Part shown: in pieces, positions 52,528 to 60,949 of the stretch
Layout: each line of letters starts with the position of its first letter
Numbering within the stretch: the first letter of the stretch is position 1
Assembly (NCBI RefSeq): GCF_008085915.1
Contig: NZ_VSJK01000002.1
Coordinates: 1 to 64,000, forward strand
Length of the DNA stretch: 64,000 nt
Source: Oceaniovalibus sp. ACAM 378
GTDB lineage: Bacteria; Pseudomonadota; Alphaproteobacteria; Rhodobacterales; Rhodobacteraceae
Reading direction: 5' to 3'
Made by a program: the position numbers and the translations under genes
The notes under the pieces: generated by a model
What the model saw: the letters and a program-made list of their open reading frames with translations, nothing else
Databases searched by the model: none
Told to the model about the DNA's origin: nothing

Positions 52528-53511
52528 ATGGGAAGCAAAACCATGATTTCGGCCAAATTGGCCATCGCGACAGCGGCGACGGTGTTTTCGCTGTCGGCGG
52601 CACCGCAAGCGGCGCAGGCCAATGAATGTATCGCACCATCAAGCCCCGGCGGCGGCTGGGATTTCACTTGCCGCACCATCGGACGCATCCTGACCGAATT
52701 GAATCTTGTCGACGGCAACGTTCAGATCACCAACATGGCAGGCGGCGTGGGCGCCGTGACCTATGCCACGGTCGAGGCGAAACGGTCCGACGACCCGAAC
52801 CTGATCGTCGCGACATCCACCGTGGGGATCACCCAGATCGCTCAGGGGCGCTATCCTTCGGGCATCGAAACGATGCGCTATCTCGGGATGCTCGGGGCTG
52901 ACGTTGGCGTAATCGCGGTTGCCGCGGACAGCAAATATGAAACGCTGGCACAGTTGAACGAAGCGATCGTCGCCGACGCATCATCGGTTGTCACGGCGGG
53001 TTCGTCCGGGGCCGGGGGCTGGGATCATATCCGTCTGTTGCTGGTCGCACGTGCGGCAGGGCTTGAGGATCTGAGCTCGTTGCGCTGGGTCCAGTTTGAC
53101 GGCGGTACCGATGCCGTGACGCAGATGATGGGCGGACAGCTTGACGTTGTATCGACCGATCTGGGGGAAATCGCGGGTTTCGTGGAATCAGGCGACATCC
53201 GTATTCTTGCCGCGTTGTCGACCGATCCAATCCCGGCCTTTCCCGATATCCCGACAGCGATCAGCCAGGGTGTCGATGTAACGGGCTATAACTGGCGCGG
53301 TCTTTACACCGGTGGAAACGTGTCGGACGAGGCCTATGACAAATGGGTCGAGCGTCTGAAGACACTGTACGACTCGGAAGAGTGGCAGACCGCCGCGGTA
53401 GATTTCGGTCTGGTTCCAATCTGGATCGGCGGCGCCGAATTCGAGACTTATGTCCGCGAACAGGAAAAAATCATGGCCGACATCTCGCGCGATATCGGCA
53501 TCATTGAATGA
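52528..53511 (+). CDS. tctC: Tripartite tricarboxylate transporter binding protein TctC
   Basis: A 327-residue periplasmic binding protein with a signal peptide (MISAKLAIATAATVFSLSAAPQAAQA; mature start near NECIAPSSPGGGWDFTCR). TctC features are NVQITNMAGGVGAVTYATV and GGQLDVVSTDLGEIAGFVESG. Start 52528 has GGGAGGAG nine bases upstream; MISAKL at 52543 is possible. The stop overlaps tctB by four bases. This is the second Tct system of the window and is only distantly similar to the first, so it should have a different ligand. Confidence 0.9.
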   Translation: MGSKTMISAKLAIATAATVFSLSAAPQAAQANECIAPSSPGGGWDFTCRTIGRILTELNLVDGNVQITNMAGGVGAVTYATVEAKRSDDPNLIVATSTVGITQIAQGRYPSGIETMRYLGMLGADVGVIAVAADSKYETLAQLNEAIVADASSVVTAGSSGAGGWDHIRLLLVARAAGLEDLSSLRWVQFDGGTDAVTQMMGGQLDVVSTDLGEIAGFVESGDIRILAALSTDPIPAFPDIPTAISQGVDVTGYNWRGLYTGGNVSDEAYDKWVERLKTLYDSEEWQTAAVDFGLVPIWIGGAEFETYVREQEKIMADISRDIGIIE

Positions 53512-53942
53512 GCATAAGGCTTGCAAGCGCCGCGATCTTTCTGATCGCGGCGCTTTATGCCTGGACGGCGCAGGATTACACGGCCTCATTCGGGGACGTT
53601 CTTGGGCCGTCTGTCTTTCCCGTGATGGTGGGCATCCCGGCCATGGCGCTTGCGCTGTCGCTGGTGGTGTTTCCGGGTGGCACGACCAGTTGGCCCTTGC
53701 TGCCGCGGCTTTTCCGGCAGGCAATGGCGCTGGCGGCGCTGCTTGGCTACGCTCTGTTGCTGGAACCGCTCGGCTTTCCGCTGGCCACTGCTGCGGTGAT
53801 CGCTGCGGTCGCGGTTGTTCTTGACGGCCCCGTTCTCAAATCGCTGATGATCGGCGTGGCCGGATCGCTTTCACTCTGGGTACTTTTCGATCAGCTGCTC
53901 GGTCTGCCCATCGACTTTTTCGGCACTCTATTTGGCGGGTAG
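53508..53942 (+). CDS. tctB: Tripartite tricarboxylate transporter TctB subunit
   Basis: A 144-residue small membrane subunit with four hydrophobic segments (RLASAAIFLIAALYAWTA, VFPVMVGIPAMALALSLVVF, AMALAALLGYALLLEPLGFPLATAAVIAAVAVVL in parts, and SLMIGVAGSLSLWVLFDQLLG). Coupled to tctC by four bases and six bases before tctA. Identity rests on topology and position. Confidence 0.87.
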   Translation: MSIRLASAAIFLIAALYAWTAQDYTASFGDVLGPSVFPVMVGIPAMALALSLVVFPGGTTSWPLLPRLFRQAMALAALLGYALLLEPLGFPLATAAVIAAVAVVLDGPVLKSLMIGVAGSLSLWVLFDQLLGLPIDFFGTLFGG

Positions 53943-53948
53943 TTCCTG

Positions 53949-55457
53949 ATGGAAATCCTATCGTCCCTCGGCCTCGGTTTTTCCGTGGCATTGCAACCGC
54001 TTCACTTGGCGCTGCTTTTGTTTGGCTGCTTTGCGGGCACATTGATCGGCGCGATGCCGGGTCTGGGCCCGGTCAACGGTGTCGCGATCCTTATTCCGCT
54101 GACCTTTGCGTTCGGCTTCGACGCCACAGCCTCGCTGATCCTGCTCAGCGCGGTCTATTTCGGTTGCATGTACGGCGGGCGGATTTCATCGATCCTGCTG
54201 AACATTCCCGGCGATGAACCGGCCGTGATGACCACACTCGACGGTTATCCCATGGCGCAGCAGGGACATGCGGCCAACGCGCTTGCGATTTCCGGAGTGG
54301 CGTCGTTCATCGGAGCGACCGTGGCGATTATCGGTCTCACGCTGTTCGCCCCAATGCTGGCGAAAGCGGCGATCTATTTCGGCCCGGCGGATTATTTTGC
54401 GCTGTACATCATGGCATTTGCCACCATCGGCGGGCTTTCGGGCGTCGACCCGCGCAAGACGCTTTTGTCGGCGCTTCTTGGTCTGATGATCGCCACTGTC
54501 GGGCTGGACCCCGCCACCGGCATTCCGCGCTACACCACCGGGTCGTTTCACCTGTATGACGGAATTGATCCGATCGTCGCGCTTGTGGGTCTGTTCGCCA
54601 TTTCCGAACTGTTGTTCCTGTTGGAAAAGACCATCAAAGACCGCGATGTCGCGATCCGGCTGACCACCTGGATTCCGGATGTAAAGGTCGTGGTCGGCAC
54701 GCTCTGGGCGACGCTCCGCGGGTCCATCGTCGGGTTCGTCGCAGGCGTCTTGCCGGGGGCGGGTGCATCGCTTGGCGCGGTGATGAGTTATTCGATCGAA
54801 AAACAGGTCAGCAACAAGAACAACACCTTTGGCAAGGGCGACCCGCGAGGCGTCGCGGCACCCGAGGCAGGCAATAATTCGGCTTCGGCGGGAGCGCTGA
54901 TCCCGATGCTGTCGCTGGGGGTGCCGGGATCGGGAACCACCGCCGTCATGCTGGCGATGCTGATCTCTCTCAACGTCCAGCCCGGACCGCTTTTGTTTGA
55001 ACGCCAACCCGACTTGGTCTGGGGGCTGGTCGCATCGCTTTACATGGCCAACGTGATGCTGCTGATCCTGAACCTGCCGCTCATCGGATTATTTACCCGT
55101 CTGATGGCCGTCCCGACCTGGGCTCTCATGCCGCTGGTCGTTGCCGTCAGTTTCGTCGGCGTTTATTCGATCAGCAATTCGACCTTCGATCTTTACGTGA
55201 TGATCGGTTTTGGCCTGCTCGGCTATGTGCTGCGCAAGCTGGACATCACGCTGGTGCCGCTTGTCCTTGGTCTGCTGCTGGGCACGGACATGGAAAACAA
55301 CCTGCGGCGCGCGCTGTCGATTTCGGGCGGTGATTTCGGCGTGCTTGTGGCAAGCTGGATTTCAATCGGTCTTTATGTTGCGACTGCCGCGTTCCTTATC
55401 CTGTCGGTCTTTCTGGCTGCTCGCGACAGGAAACGGGTGCCCACAGAAGCAGGGTGA
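53949..55457 (+). CDS. tctA: Tripartite tricarboxylate transporter permease TctA
   Basis: A 502-residue permease with about twelve hydrophobic segments. Signatures are GAMPGLGPVNGVAILIPLTF, YGGRISSILLNIPGDEPAVMTTLDGYPMAQ, VAGVLPGAGASLGAVMSYSIEK and AAPEAGNNSASAGALIPMLSLGVPGSGTTAVM. The protein is complete. With the divergent CoA transferase and lyase it forms a plausible import-activate-cleave pathway. A truncated LysR follows. Confidence 0.93.
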   Translation: MEILSSLGLGFSVALQPLHLALLLFGCFAGTLIGAMPGLGPVNGVAILIPLTFAFGFDATASLILLSAVYFGCMYGGRISSILLNIPGDEPAVMTTLDGYPMAQQGHAANALAISGVASFIGATVAIIGLTLFAPMLAKAAIYFGPADYFALYIMAFATIGGLSGVDPRKTLLSALLGLMIATVGLDPATGIPRYTTGSFHLYDGIDPIVALVGLFAISELLFLLEKTIKDRDVAIRLTTWIPDVKVVVGTLWATLRGSIVGFVAGVLPGAGASLGAVMSYSIEKQVSNKNNTFGKGDPRGVAAPEAGNNSASAGALIPMLSLGVPGSGTTAVMLAMLISLNVQPGPLLFERQPDLVWGLVASLYMANVMLLILNLPLIGLFTRLMAVPTWALMPLVVAVSFVGVYSISNSTFDLYVMIGFGLLGYVLRKLDITLVPLVLGLLLGTDMENNLRRALSISGGDFGVLVASWISIGLYVATAAFLILSVFLAARDRKRVPTEAG

Positions 55458-55494
55458 TGCGTGCCGGGCGCACAACTTTCCAGTGGGACACGCG

Positions 55495-55665
55495 ATGCGC
55501 CATGACCTGATCACCCTTCAGCTTTTTCGTAGGGTGACGCAGGTCGGTTCCATTGCCGGTGCGGCAGTGCGCCACAACATGGTCGCGCCCGCCGTCAGCA
55601 AACGCCTCTCGGATCTGGAAACGCAGATTGCGCACGTCACGGGCGGTTTTTGCTGGAAAACCTGA
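55495..55665 (+). pseudogene. LysR-family regulator, DNA-binding domain only
   Basis: A 56-residue ORF that starts as a normal LysR protein (MRHDLITLQLFRRVTQVGSI, AGAAVRHNMVAPAVSKRLSD, LETQ), covering helices 1 to 3 of the winged helix-turn-helix. It then diverges after QIAHVTGGFC and stops. The effector domain and even the wing are missing. It is 37 bases after tctA. Probably the remains of the regulator of this Tct system; the short product might bind DNA weakly, but this is doubtful. Confidence 0.75.
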
Positions 55666-55763
55666 CCGGAGCCTGAGTCTGATGTAAGCCGGGCAGCCAT
55701 TCCCGCTTCGCATGGGGCCCGCTCAATTCATAGATCGAGCGATGAGACACTGCAGGAAGTCGT

Positions 55764-56384
55764 TCAGGTAATCGGGATCATCACGTTCTCCCTGTAGGCG
55801 CGGCGCTCCACCAACCTGTCCCACCATGCCTTTAGGTTTGGCAAATCCGGACGCGCGAAATCCATCGAATGCCAGCGATATGCCGAGCTCCCTAACGGGA
55901 TGTCGGCCATGCTCAAGTAGTCGCCCATGATGAAATCGCGGGTGGCGAGGTGTTGATCCAGCATCGCCCAAAGCTTCGTGCCTTGCGCGATCGCCGTTTC
56001 GATTTTCGCTGCGTCTCGCATGTCGGGGTCGGTGCGGATGAGCTGCCAGAAGAGCGTTGTCATCGGCGGATGCATTGACGTGAGATACCAATCCATCCAC
56101 TGCCCGGCGAGGCCGTTCTGCGGCGGCGTTCCCAGCTTCCAGTCGCCGGATCCGTATTGGTCGCACAAATAGCGCACGATCGCATTGGATTCCCAAAGCA
56201 CGAAATCACCGTCGACCAGCACAGGAACGCTGCCGTTCGGGTTCATTGCGCGAAACGCGTCAGTGTCATTGCCTCCGAATGCACCACCGACATCTGCCCG
56301 CGCTACTTCGACGTCAAGCTCAGCTGCGCACCACATAACCTTTTGCACGTTGACCGAGTTTGCGCGCCCGAGAATCTTAATCAT
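55764..56384 (-). CDS. Glutathione S-transferase family protein
   Basis: A 206-residue GST. The N-terminal thioredoxin fold has SVNVQKVMWCAAELDVEV with a likely catalytic Ser/Asn region, the cis-proline and gamma-glutamyl-binding NGSVPVLVDGDFVLWESNAIVRYL, and a helical C-terminal domain (ATRDFIMGDYLSMADIPLGSSAYRW). It is the last gene of a minus-strand series containing another GST and an ABC importer. It probably conjugates or cleaves a glutathione thioether, substrate unknown. Confidence 0.9.
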   Translation of the reverse strand: MIKILGRANSVNVQKVMWCAAELDVEVARADVGGAFGGNDTDAFRAMNPNGSVPVLVDGDFVLWESNAIVRYLCDQYGSGDWKLGTPPQNGLAGQWMDWYLTSMHPPMTTLFWQLIRTDPDMRDAAKIETAIAQGTKLWAMLDQHLATRDFIMGDYLSMADIPLGSSAYRWHSMDFARPDLPNLKAWWDRLVERRAYRENVMIPIT

Positions 56385-56431
56385 TCCAATTTATCCAATC
56401 TTTATAAACCAACCAGCGCGAACCCGGTCAT

Positions 56432-57061
56432 TCAACCCGCAGGAATCTCATTTGCGAAAACCGGAACGTGGTATCCCTTTTGGACTGCATCACGTGACAG
56501 AATGCGGCGATACCAAGCGCGGACCTCTGGATAGTCGGCCAGATCAATCTGGTGCCATTCATGGCGTGATACCCACGGCCAGCAGGCCATATCGGCGATG
56601 GAATAGTCGTCGCAGATGTAATCCCGCCCGACGAGGCGCTGATTGAGGACCCGATAGAGCCGCGCGACTTCGGTCCTGAAACGATCCTCGGCATAGGGTG
56701 CCTGTCCGGGGTTGTTTTTCAGGAAGTGATGCGCTTGACCGGCCATGGGCCCGAGCCCGCCCATCTGCCACATCAGCCATTGTGTCACTTCGGCCTTTCC
56801 TTTCGGATCCTGAGGCAGAAATCTCCCACTTTTTTCGGCAAGATAGAGAAGGATTGCGCCGGATTCGAACAGGGCGATACCGGTGTCGCGATCCACGATC
56901 GCCGGTACTTTGTTGTTGGGACTGATCGCGAGAAATTCCGGAGTGTGCTGTGCGCCGTCGTTGATGTCGATGGGATGCGCTTCATAGGGCAGGCCAAGCT
57001 CCTCCAGCAGGATCGAGACCTTGCGACAGTTCGGCGTGGGCCAGGTATATAAATCAATCAT
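56432..57061 (-). CDS. Glutathione S-transferase, YfcG/YghU (Nu-class) type
   Basis: A 209-residue GST beginning MIDLYTWPTPNCRKVSILLE, with the Nu-class PTPN motif around the active site, then HTPEFLAISPNNKVPAIVDRD and ALFESGAILLYLAEKSG. The C-terminal GLGPMAGQAHHF and YSIADMACWPWVSRH are typical of YfcG, which binds two glutathiones and has disulphide-bond reductase activity. It is encoded 47 bases upstream of the first GST and 56 bases after the ABC ATPase, in the same direction, suggesting one transcript. Confidence 0.92.
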   Translation of the reverse strand: MIDLYTWPTPNCRKVSILLEELGLPYEAHPIDINDGAQHTPEFLAISPNNKVPAIVDRDTGIALFESGAILLYLAEKSGRFLPQDPKGKAEVTQWLMWQMGGLGPMAGQAHHFLKNNPGQAPYAEDRFRTEVARLYRVLNQRLVGRDYICDDYSIADMACWPWVSRHEWHQIDLADYPEVRAWYRRILSRDAVQKGYHVPVFANEIPAG

Positions 57062-57117
57062 TGACGATCCTCTTTATCGGTCAGGTGACGTGGTTCCGAG
57101 CCAGTGCGGATGTTGTA

Positions 57118-57876
57118 TCAGGAGATCTGGCCAAGGAAATTTTTCGTCCGTTCGTGTTGCGGATTGCCAAAAAATAGCTCCGGCGCATTTTCTTCGACAA
57201 TCTGGCCGTGGTCCATGAAAATTACACGATCCGCGACGGCCCGCGCAAATCCCATTTCGTGGGTCACGCAGATCATGGTCATGCCGTCCTGGGCAAGGTC
57301 GATCATCGTATCCAATACTTCCTTCACCATCTCGGGATCCAGCGCAGAGGTCGGCTCGTCGAACAACATGATGCGGGGCTTCATGCACAGCGCGCGCGCG
57401 ATGGCGACGCGCTGCTGCTGACCACCGGACAGTTGGGCGGGATATTTGTCGGCTTGTTCGGGAATACGCACCCGTTCGAGAAATTCCCGTGCCGTTTGTG
57501 TGGCTTTCTCCTTGCTCACACCGAGGGCTTTCACGGGTCCCAGAATGCAGTTCTCTAGAACGGTCATATGCGGGAACAGATTGAACTGCTGGAACACCAT
57601 TCCAATGTCCAGCGGTACCGTCTTGGGGGTTTTATCCAAGACGACACCGTTTACCTTGATGGATCCTTTTTGAATGGCCTCAAGCTGATTGATGCAGCGA
57701 ATGAGGGTCGATTTTCCGGATCCGGACGGGCCGCAAATCACAATGCGCTCACCCGCCTCTACTGTAAGGTCAACCCCGTGTAAGACCTGAAATGCGCCAT
57801 ACCATTTTTCAATCTGGGACATTTCTATCGCGAGTTCTGGTGCAGACTGCCCAGTTGAGGAAGCTTGGGAGGACAT
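57118..57876 (-). CDS. Polar amino acid ABC transporter ATPase (GlnQ type)
   Basis: A 252-residue ATPase with Walker [11 protein letters not shown]-loop [12 protein letters not shown], signature [15 protein letters not shown], Walker [15 protein letters not shown] and switch His in CVTHEMGFA. This is the sequence pattern of GlnQ/HisP amino-acid importers. A polar 15-residue N-terminal extension precedes the domain. It follows the binding-protein gene by 22 bases and energises the two permeases encoded upstream. Substrate class: an amino acid or amino-acid-like compound. Confidence 0.94.
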   Translation of the reverse strand: MSSQASSTGQSAPELAIEMSQIEKWYGAFQVLHGVDLTVEAGERIVICGPSGSGKSTLIRCINQLEAIQKGSIKVNGVVLDKTPKTVPLDIGMVFQQFNLFPHMTVLENCILGPVKALGVSKEKATQTAREFLERVRIPEQADKYPAQLSGGQQQRVAIARALCMKPRIMLFDEPTSALDPEMVKEVLDTMIDLAQDGMTMICVTHEMGFARAVADRVIFMDHGQIVEENAPELFFGNPQHERTKNFLGQIS

Positions 57877-57898
57877 TGGCTTGCTTTCCCTTTACGAA

Positions 57899-58693
57899 TT
57901 ATTCGTTGAAGCTTGGAAGCGGTTCATCGAGCCATTGCATGTGCGCCTCGTTCAAGGCACCGGACGCGGTGACACCGGCAAGAAATTCATTCACATAGGC
58001 AAGAAGCTCGGGCGCGTCGGGGCTCACCGCGATGGCCAGTCTGAACTGGTTCAGTGTGAATTTTTCATCAAACCTTCCCGGGGCGATCTGGCGGATTTGC
58101 GCCATCACCGTGTTAGAGGCGCCGATCGTCTGGACCTGTCCGGACAACAGAGCCTGTACAGCGCTCACGTCATCATCGAACCGTCGGATTTCGGTCGTCT
58201 CCGGAGCGATTTCGGTAATTGTCGTGTCCTGACCACTCGCGCGGGCAACGGCAACACTGACGCCGGCAAGATCAGCCGCCGATGTGATGTCGAGGTCGGC
58301 TTGACCCATTACGCCGATGCGGATCGCGGCGTAAGGATTGGAGAAATCCACCTTTTCCGCGCGGGCCGGACTAATCGCCAAAGACGAGACCAGAATATCC
58401 ACCTGTCCGCTGAGCAGGAAAGGTATCCGGTTGGGGCCGGTGACCGGTATGAGGTTGAGTTCAACTCCGAGATCGTCCGCGAGCGTCTTTGCGACCGTCG
58501 CATCATAGCCGTCTGGTTCATTGTTTTCATTCAGGATGCCATAGGGCGGAAAATCGATCAGAACGCCAACTTTGATGGTATTCGCCGCCTGGATGTCGGC
58601 AAGTTCAGCCGCCGCGGCGGGCAGGGTGGCCGCGCTGCTCAGGGCAGCTGCTGCCAACGTGACTTTGAGAATATTCAGAAGCTTAATTTTCAT
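57899..58693 (-). CDS. Polar amino acid ABC transporter binding protein
   Basis: A 264-residue periplasmic binding protein of the SBP_bac_3 family. The signal peptide is MKIKLLNILKVTLAAAALSS, with cleavage near AAAAELADI. Ligand-domain motifs are VGVLIDFPPYGILNENNEPDGYD, VDILVSSLAISPARAEKVDFSNPY, and VAVARASGQDTTI for the alpha-carboxylate site. Start 58693 excludes a 45-residue spurious extension. It delivers substrate to the two permeases immediately upstream. Confidence 0.92.
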   Translation of the reverse strand: MKIKLLNILKVTLAAAALSSAATLPAAAAELADIQAANTIKVGVLIDFPPYGILNENNEPDGYDATVAKTLADDLGVELNLIPVTGPNRIPFLLSGQVDILVSSLAISPARAEKVDFSNPYAAIRIGVMGQADLDITSAADLAGVSVAVARASGQDTTITEIAPETTEIRRFDDDVSAVQALLSGQVQTIGASNTVMAQIRQIAPGRFDEKFTLNQFRLAIAVSPDAPELLAYVNEFLAGVTASGALNEAHMQWLDEPLPSFNE

Positions 58694-58736
58694 GACTTTT
58701 CCTTTTATGCTTCGCGCATTTGTCTCGCATGAAGGG

Positions 58737-59393
58737 TTAACGTGTCGTGGCTTGATTGAATTTATGCTCCAGGTTGGCGGCCAGTTTCGAAAGCGGCCAA
58801 CACAGGATGAAGTACAGCACGGCAACAAGACTGATCACCGCGAACGGCTGGAAGGTGGCGTTGCTGATGATCTGACCGGCGCGGGTCAGTTCGGTGAAGC
58901 CGATGATGGATGCAAGCGAAGTCGCCTTTATCAGTTGGACAAGGAAACCGGTGGTCGGGCCGACCGCGATGCGAAAGGCCTGCGGCAACACCACATGCCG
59001 CATGCGATTGACATATCCGAGCCCGACGACGCGTGCGGCTTCGTGCTGGCCCGTTGGTACGGCTTCGATACACCCGCGCCAGATCTCGCCCAGGAACGCA
59101 GCCGCATGCAGGATCAGCGCAACACTGGCGGCCGTCCAGGGATCAATGGGGAAGCCCAGGATCGCCATGCCGAAATAGGCGAGAAACAGTTGCATCAAAA
59201 GCGGCGTGCCTTGGAACACCCGAATGAACGCCATCGCGATCCAACGCCGGTATTTGTTCTGAGACACCCGCATCAAGGCGACCATCAAGCCGCCGACAGC
59301 ACCGCCTGCGAAGGCGATGAGCGACAACAGGATCGTATATCGTATTGCCAGCGTGATGTAGATGACTTCGTTTGGACCGAATTCTCTGATCAT
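58737..59393 (-). CDS. Amino acid ABC transporter permease
   Basis: A 218-residue HisMQ-type permease with about five hydrophobic helices. The EAA loop reads EAARVVGLGYVNRMRHVVLPQAFRIAVGP. The N-terminus MIREFGPNEVIYITLAIRYT leads into the first helix. It starts seven bases after the stop of the companion permease. Heterodimer partner of the next protein. Confidence 0.92.
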   Translation of the reverse strand: MIREFGPNEVIYITLAIRYTILLSLIAFAGGAVGGLMVALMRVSQNKYRRWIAMAFIRVFQGTPLLMQLFLAYFGMAILGFPIDPWTAASVALILHAAAFLGEIWRGCIEAVPTGQHEAARVVGLGYVNRMRHVVLPQAFRIAVGPTTGFLVQLIKATSLASIIGFTELTRAGQIISNATFQPFAVISLVAVLYFILCWPLSKLAANLEHKFNQATTR

Positions 59394-59399
59394 CTGGGG

Positions 59400-60068
59400 C
59401 TACCTATTCAACGGATAGGAGAACGCGAGTTTGCCGATAAGGGCAAAGACGCCTGAAAACGCGAGCGACATCACAAAGTACATCGCCGTGATGACAATAT
59501 AGACTTCAAAGCTCGCAAAGGTTTGAGATTGCAGATCATTGCCCGCCGCCGCGAGGTCAGTCGCTGAAATGACGGACACGACGCTACTGGCCAGCATCAG
59601 ATAGATGAATTGGCTGGTAAGTGCCGGGTAGACTGCCCTCATTGCAGGCTTGAGGATCACGTATCGCAGGGTCTGAAAGAAGTTCAGGCCGACTGTTTTC
59701 GCAGCCTCGATATGTCCGCGACCCACCGACGCGACTCCGGCCCGCACGATTTCGGTCCCGTAAGCGCCAAAATTCACGACCAGCGCCAGCAGTGCTGCCT
59801 GGTTCGGACCAAGGCGCACCCCCAACGCGGGCAACGCGAAAAAGAAGAAATACAGTTGGACGAGAAACGGCGTGTTTCTGATGATCTCGATATAGACGTT
59901 GATCGCGATGCGGACTGGCTTGGGCCCGGATGTCTTGCCGACAGCGCCGAGGATCGACAAAACCAACCCAATGACCATCGCGACAGTCGACATCTGGATA
60001 GTCAGCCACGCGCCCACAAGGAGCGTGTCGAACGAGGCGAAAACTGGCGCAAAGTTGAAGTCGTACAC
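59400..60068 (-). CDS. Amino acid ABC transporter permease
   Basis: A 222-residue HisMQ-type permease with about five helices. The EAA loop reads EAAKTVGLNFFQTLRYVILKPAMRAVYPA and is preceded by RNTPFLVQLYFFFFALPALG. The start is GTG at 60068 with GGGAGG seven bases upstream. It is the first gene of the ABC set. The 114-base gap before it on this strand contains a near-perfect palindrome. Confidence 0.92.
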   Translation of the reverse strand: MYDFNFAPVFASFDTLLVGAWLTIQMSTVAMVIGLVLSILGAVGKTSGPKPVRIAINVYIEIIRNTPFLVQLYFFFFALPALGVRLGPNQAALLALVVNFGAYGTEIVRAGVASVGRGHIEAAKTVGLNFFQTLRYVILKPAMRAVYPALTSQFIYLMLASSVVSVISATDLAAAGNDLQSQTFASFEVYIVITAMYFVMSLAFSGVFALIGKLAFSYPLNR

Positions 60069-60149
60069 GTAAACCTCCCTGCTGCTTGCACTTGTTCATA
60101 AGCTCCCGGTCTGCGGATTTCTCCTCCCAGCAGATACGGGGCTATCGTT

Positions 60150-60173
60150 ACACGGGGCGAATTCGTCCCGTGT
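60150..60173. promoter_or_regulatory. 24-base palindrome upstream of the ABC importer genes
   Basis: ACACGGGGCGAA is followed directly by TTCGTCCCGTGT, complementary at 11 of 12 positions and centred on GAATTC with no loop. It lies between the end of the redoxin gene and the start of the permease gene on the minus strand. No T-run follows, so an operator or a Rho-type/processing hairpin are both possible. Confidence 0.45.
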
Positions 60174-60182
60174 GTCAGTCGT

Positions 60183-60710
60183 CTATGCAGTCACAGTCCC
60201 ACGAAATGGCAGATTGTTTGCGATGGTGTACTGCATGCCGTCCAGCAACTGCGCGAGATCAGGACGCGCCGAGGGGGCGTTCGAGATCGCCGCAACGACG
60301 ATGTTGCCGTCCGGATCGATGCAGAAAATTCCTGGCTCGGCGAACCGCGCGATGGCATCCCCGTTGTTTGTAGGCTCAGTGATGTAGAGACCCAAGGTCA
60401 CCATCTGCTCGACGCTCAGACCATAGCCTACATCCATGCTCCACTTGAATTCGGCGATGTCAGCGGCGGCACGTTCTGCTGTGTCGGCAGATGCGACTTT
60501 GACAGTAAAGCCGGACTTCTCCCAGTCGGGTTTCATTGCTTCCAAACTGTTCAAGTAGTTTTTGCAGCGACCACAGTGTCGACCGCGATAGACGATAAAC
60601 AGCGTCCAGTTTTCGGTCGCGCCGCCGATGTTCATTGTGCCCCCGCCCAGTTTTGGAACGGAAATTGCGGGCATCGGCGCACCGACGATGGGTTTGGAAA
60701 GTCCGTTCAT
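60183..60710 (-). CDS. Peroxiredoxin/thioredoxin-like redox protein (AhpC-TSA fold)
   Basis: A 175-residue thioredoxin-fold protein. The redox motif is in LFIVYRGRHCGRCKNYLNSL, a CxxC at the usual position of the peroxidatic or thiol-disulphide site. VGAPMPAISVPKLGGGTM at the N-terminus and GIFCIDPDGNIVVAAISNAPSARPDL near the end match AhpC/TSA-like redoxins. Start 60710 follows a weak purine-rich leader; the longer open frame is non-homologous. First gene downstream of the shared operator region, in line with the ABC and GST genes. Partner and substrate are unknown. Confidence 0.82.
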   Translation of the reverse strand: MNGLSKPIVGAPMPAISVPKLGGGTMNIGGATENWTLFIVYRGRHCGRCKNYLNSLEAMKPDWEKSGFTVKVASADTAERAAADIAEFKWSMDVGYGLSVEQMVTLGLYITEPTNNGDAIARFAEPGIFCIDPDGNIVVAAISNAPSARPDLAQLLDGMQYTIANNLPFRGTVTA

Positions 60711-60807
60711 GATCGGCGGTTCCTTATTTGATCTGACGACACCGGCTGTCGCGAAAACATGCCTTTGCAGAGGGCCAGATAAGACGTCGGTTGTTCTTGA
60801 GTCAATA

Positions 60808-60834
60808 GACATATGATGTCATACGTCATATGTC
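60808..60834. promoter_or_regulatory. 27-base palindromic operator candidate
   Basis: GACATATGA (60808-60816) and TCATATGTC (60826-60834) are exact inverted repeats separated by nine bases. Inside, TGATGTCATACGTCA forms a second, imperfect symmetry. It lies between the divergent redoxin and GntR genes, about 98 and 116 bases from their starts, where autoregulated FCD-type GntR proteins bind. Confidence 0.7.
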
Positions 60835-60949
60835 ACCAGATGCTGAAGATTGTGATTCATCAGGCTTTAAGTATGAAGCTCGAAGAGTTCAGCTTTGGCT
60901 CGCCCCTGACACCTTCGCTGCACAGCAGGAGATTTGGACGTTGCAAGAC

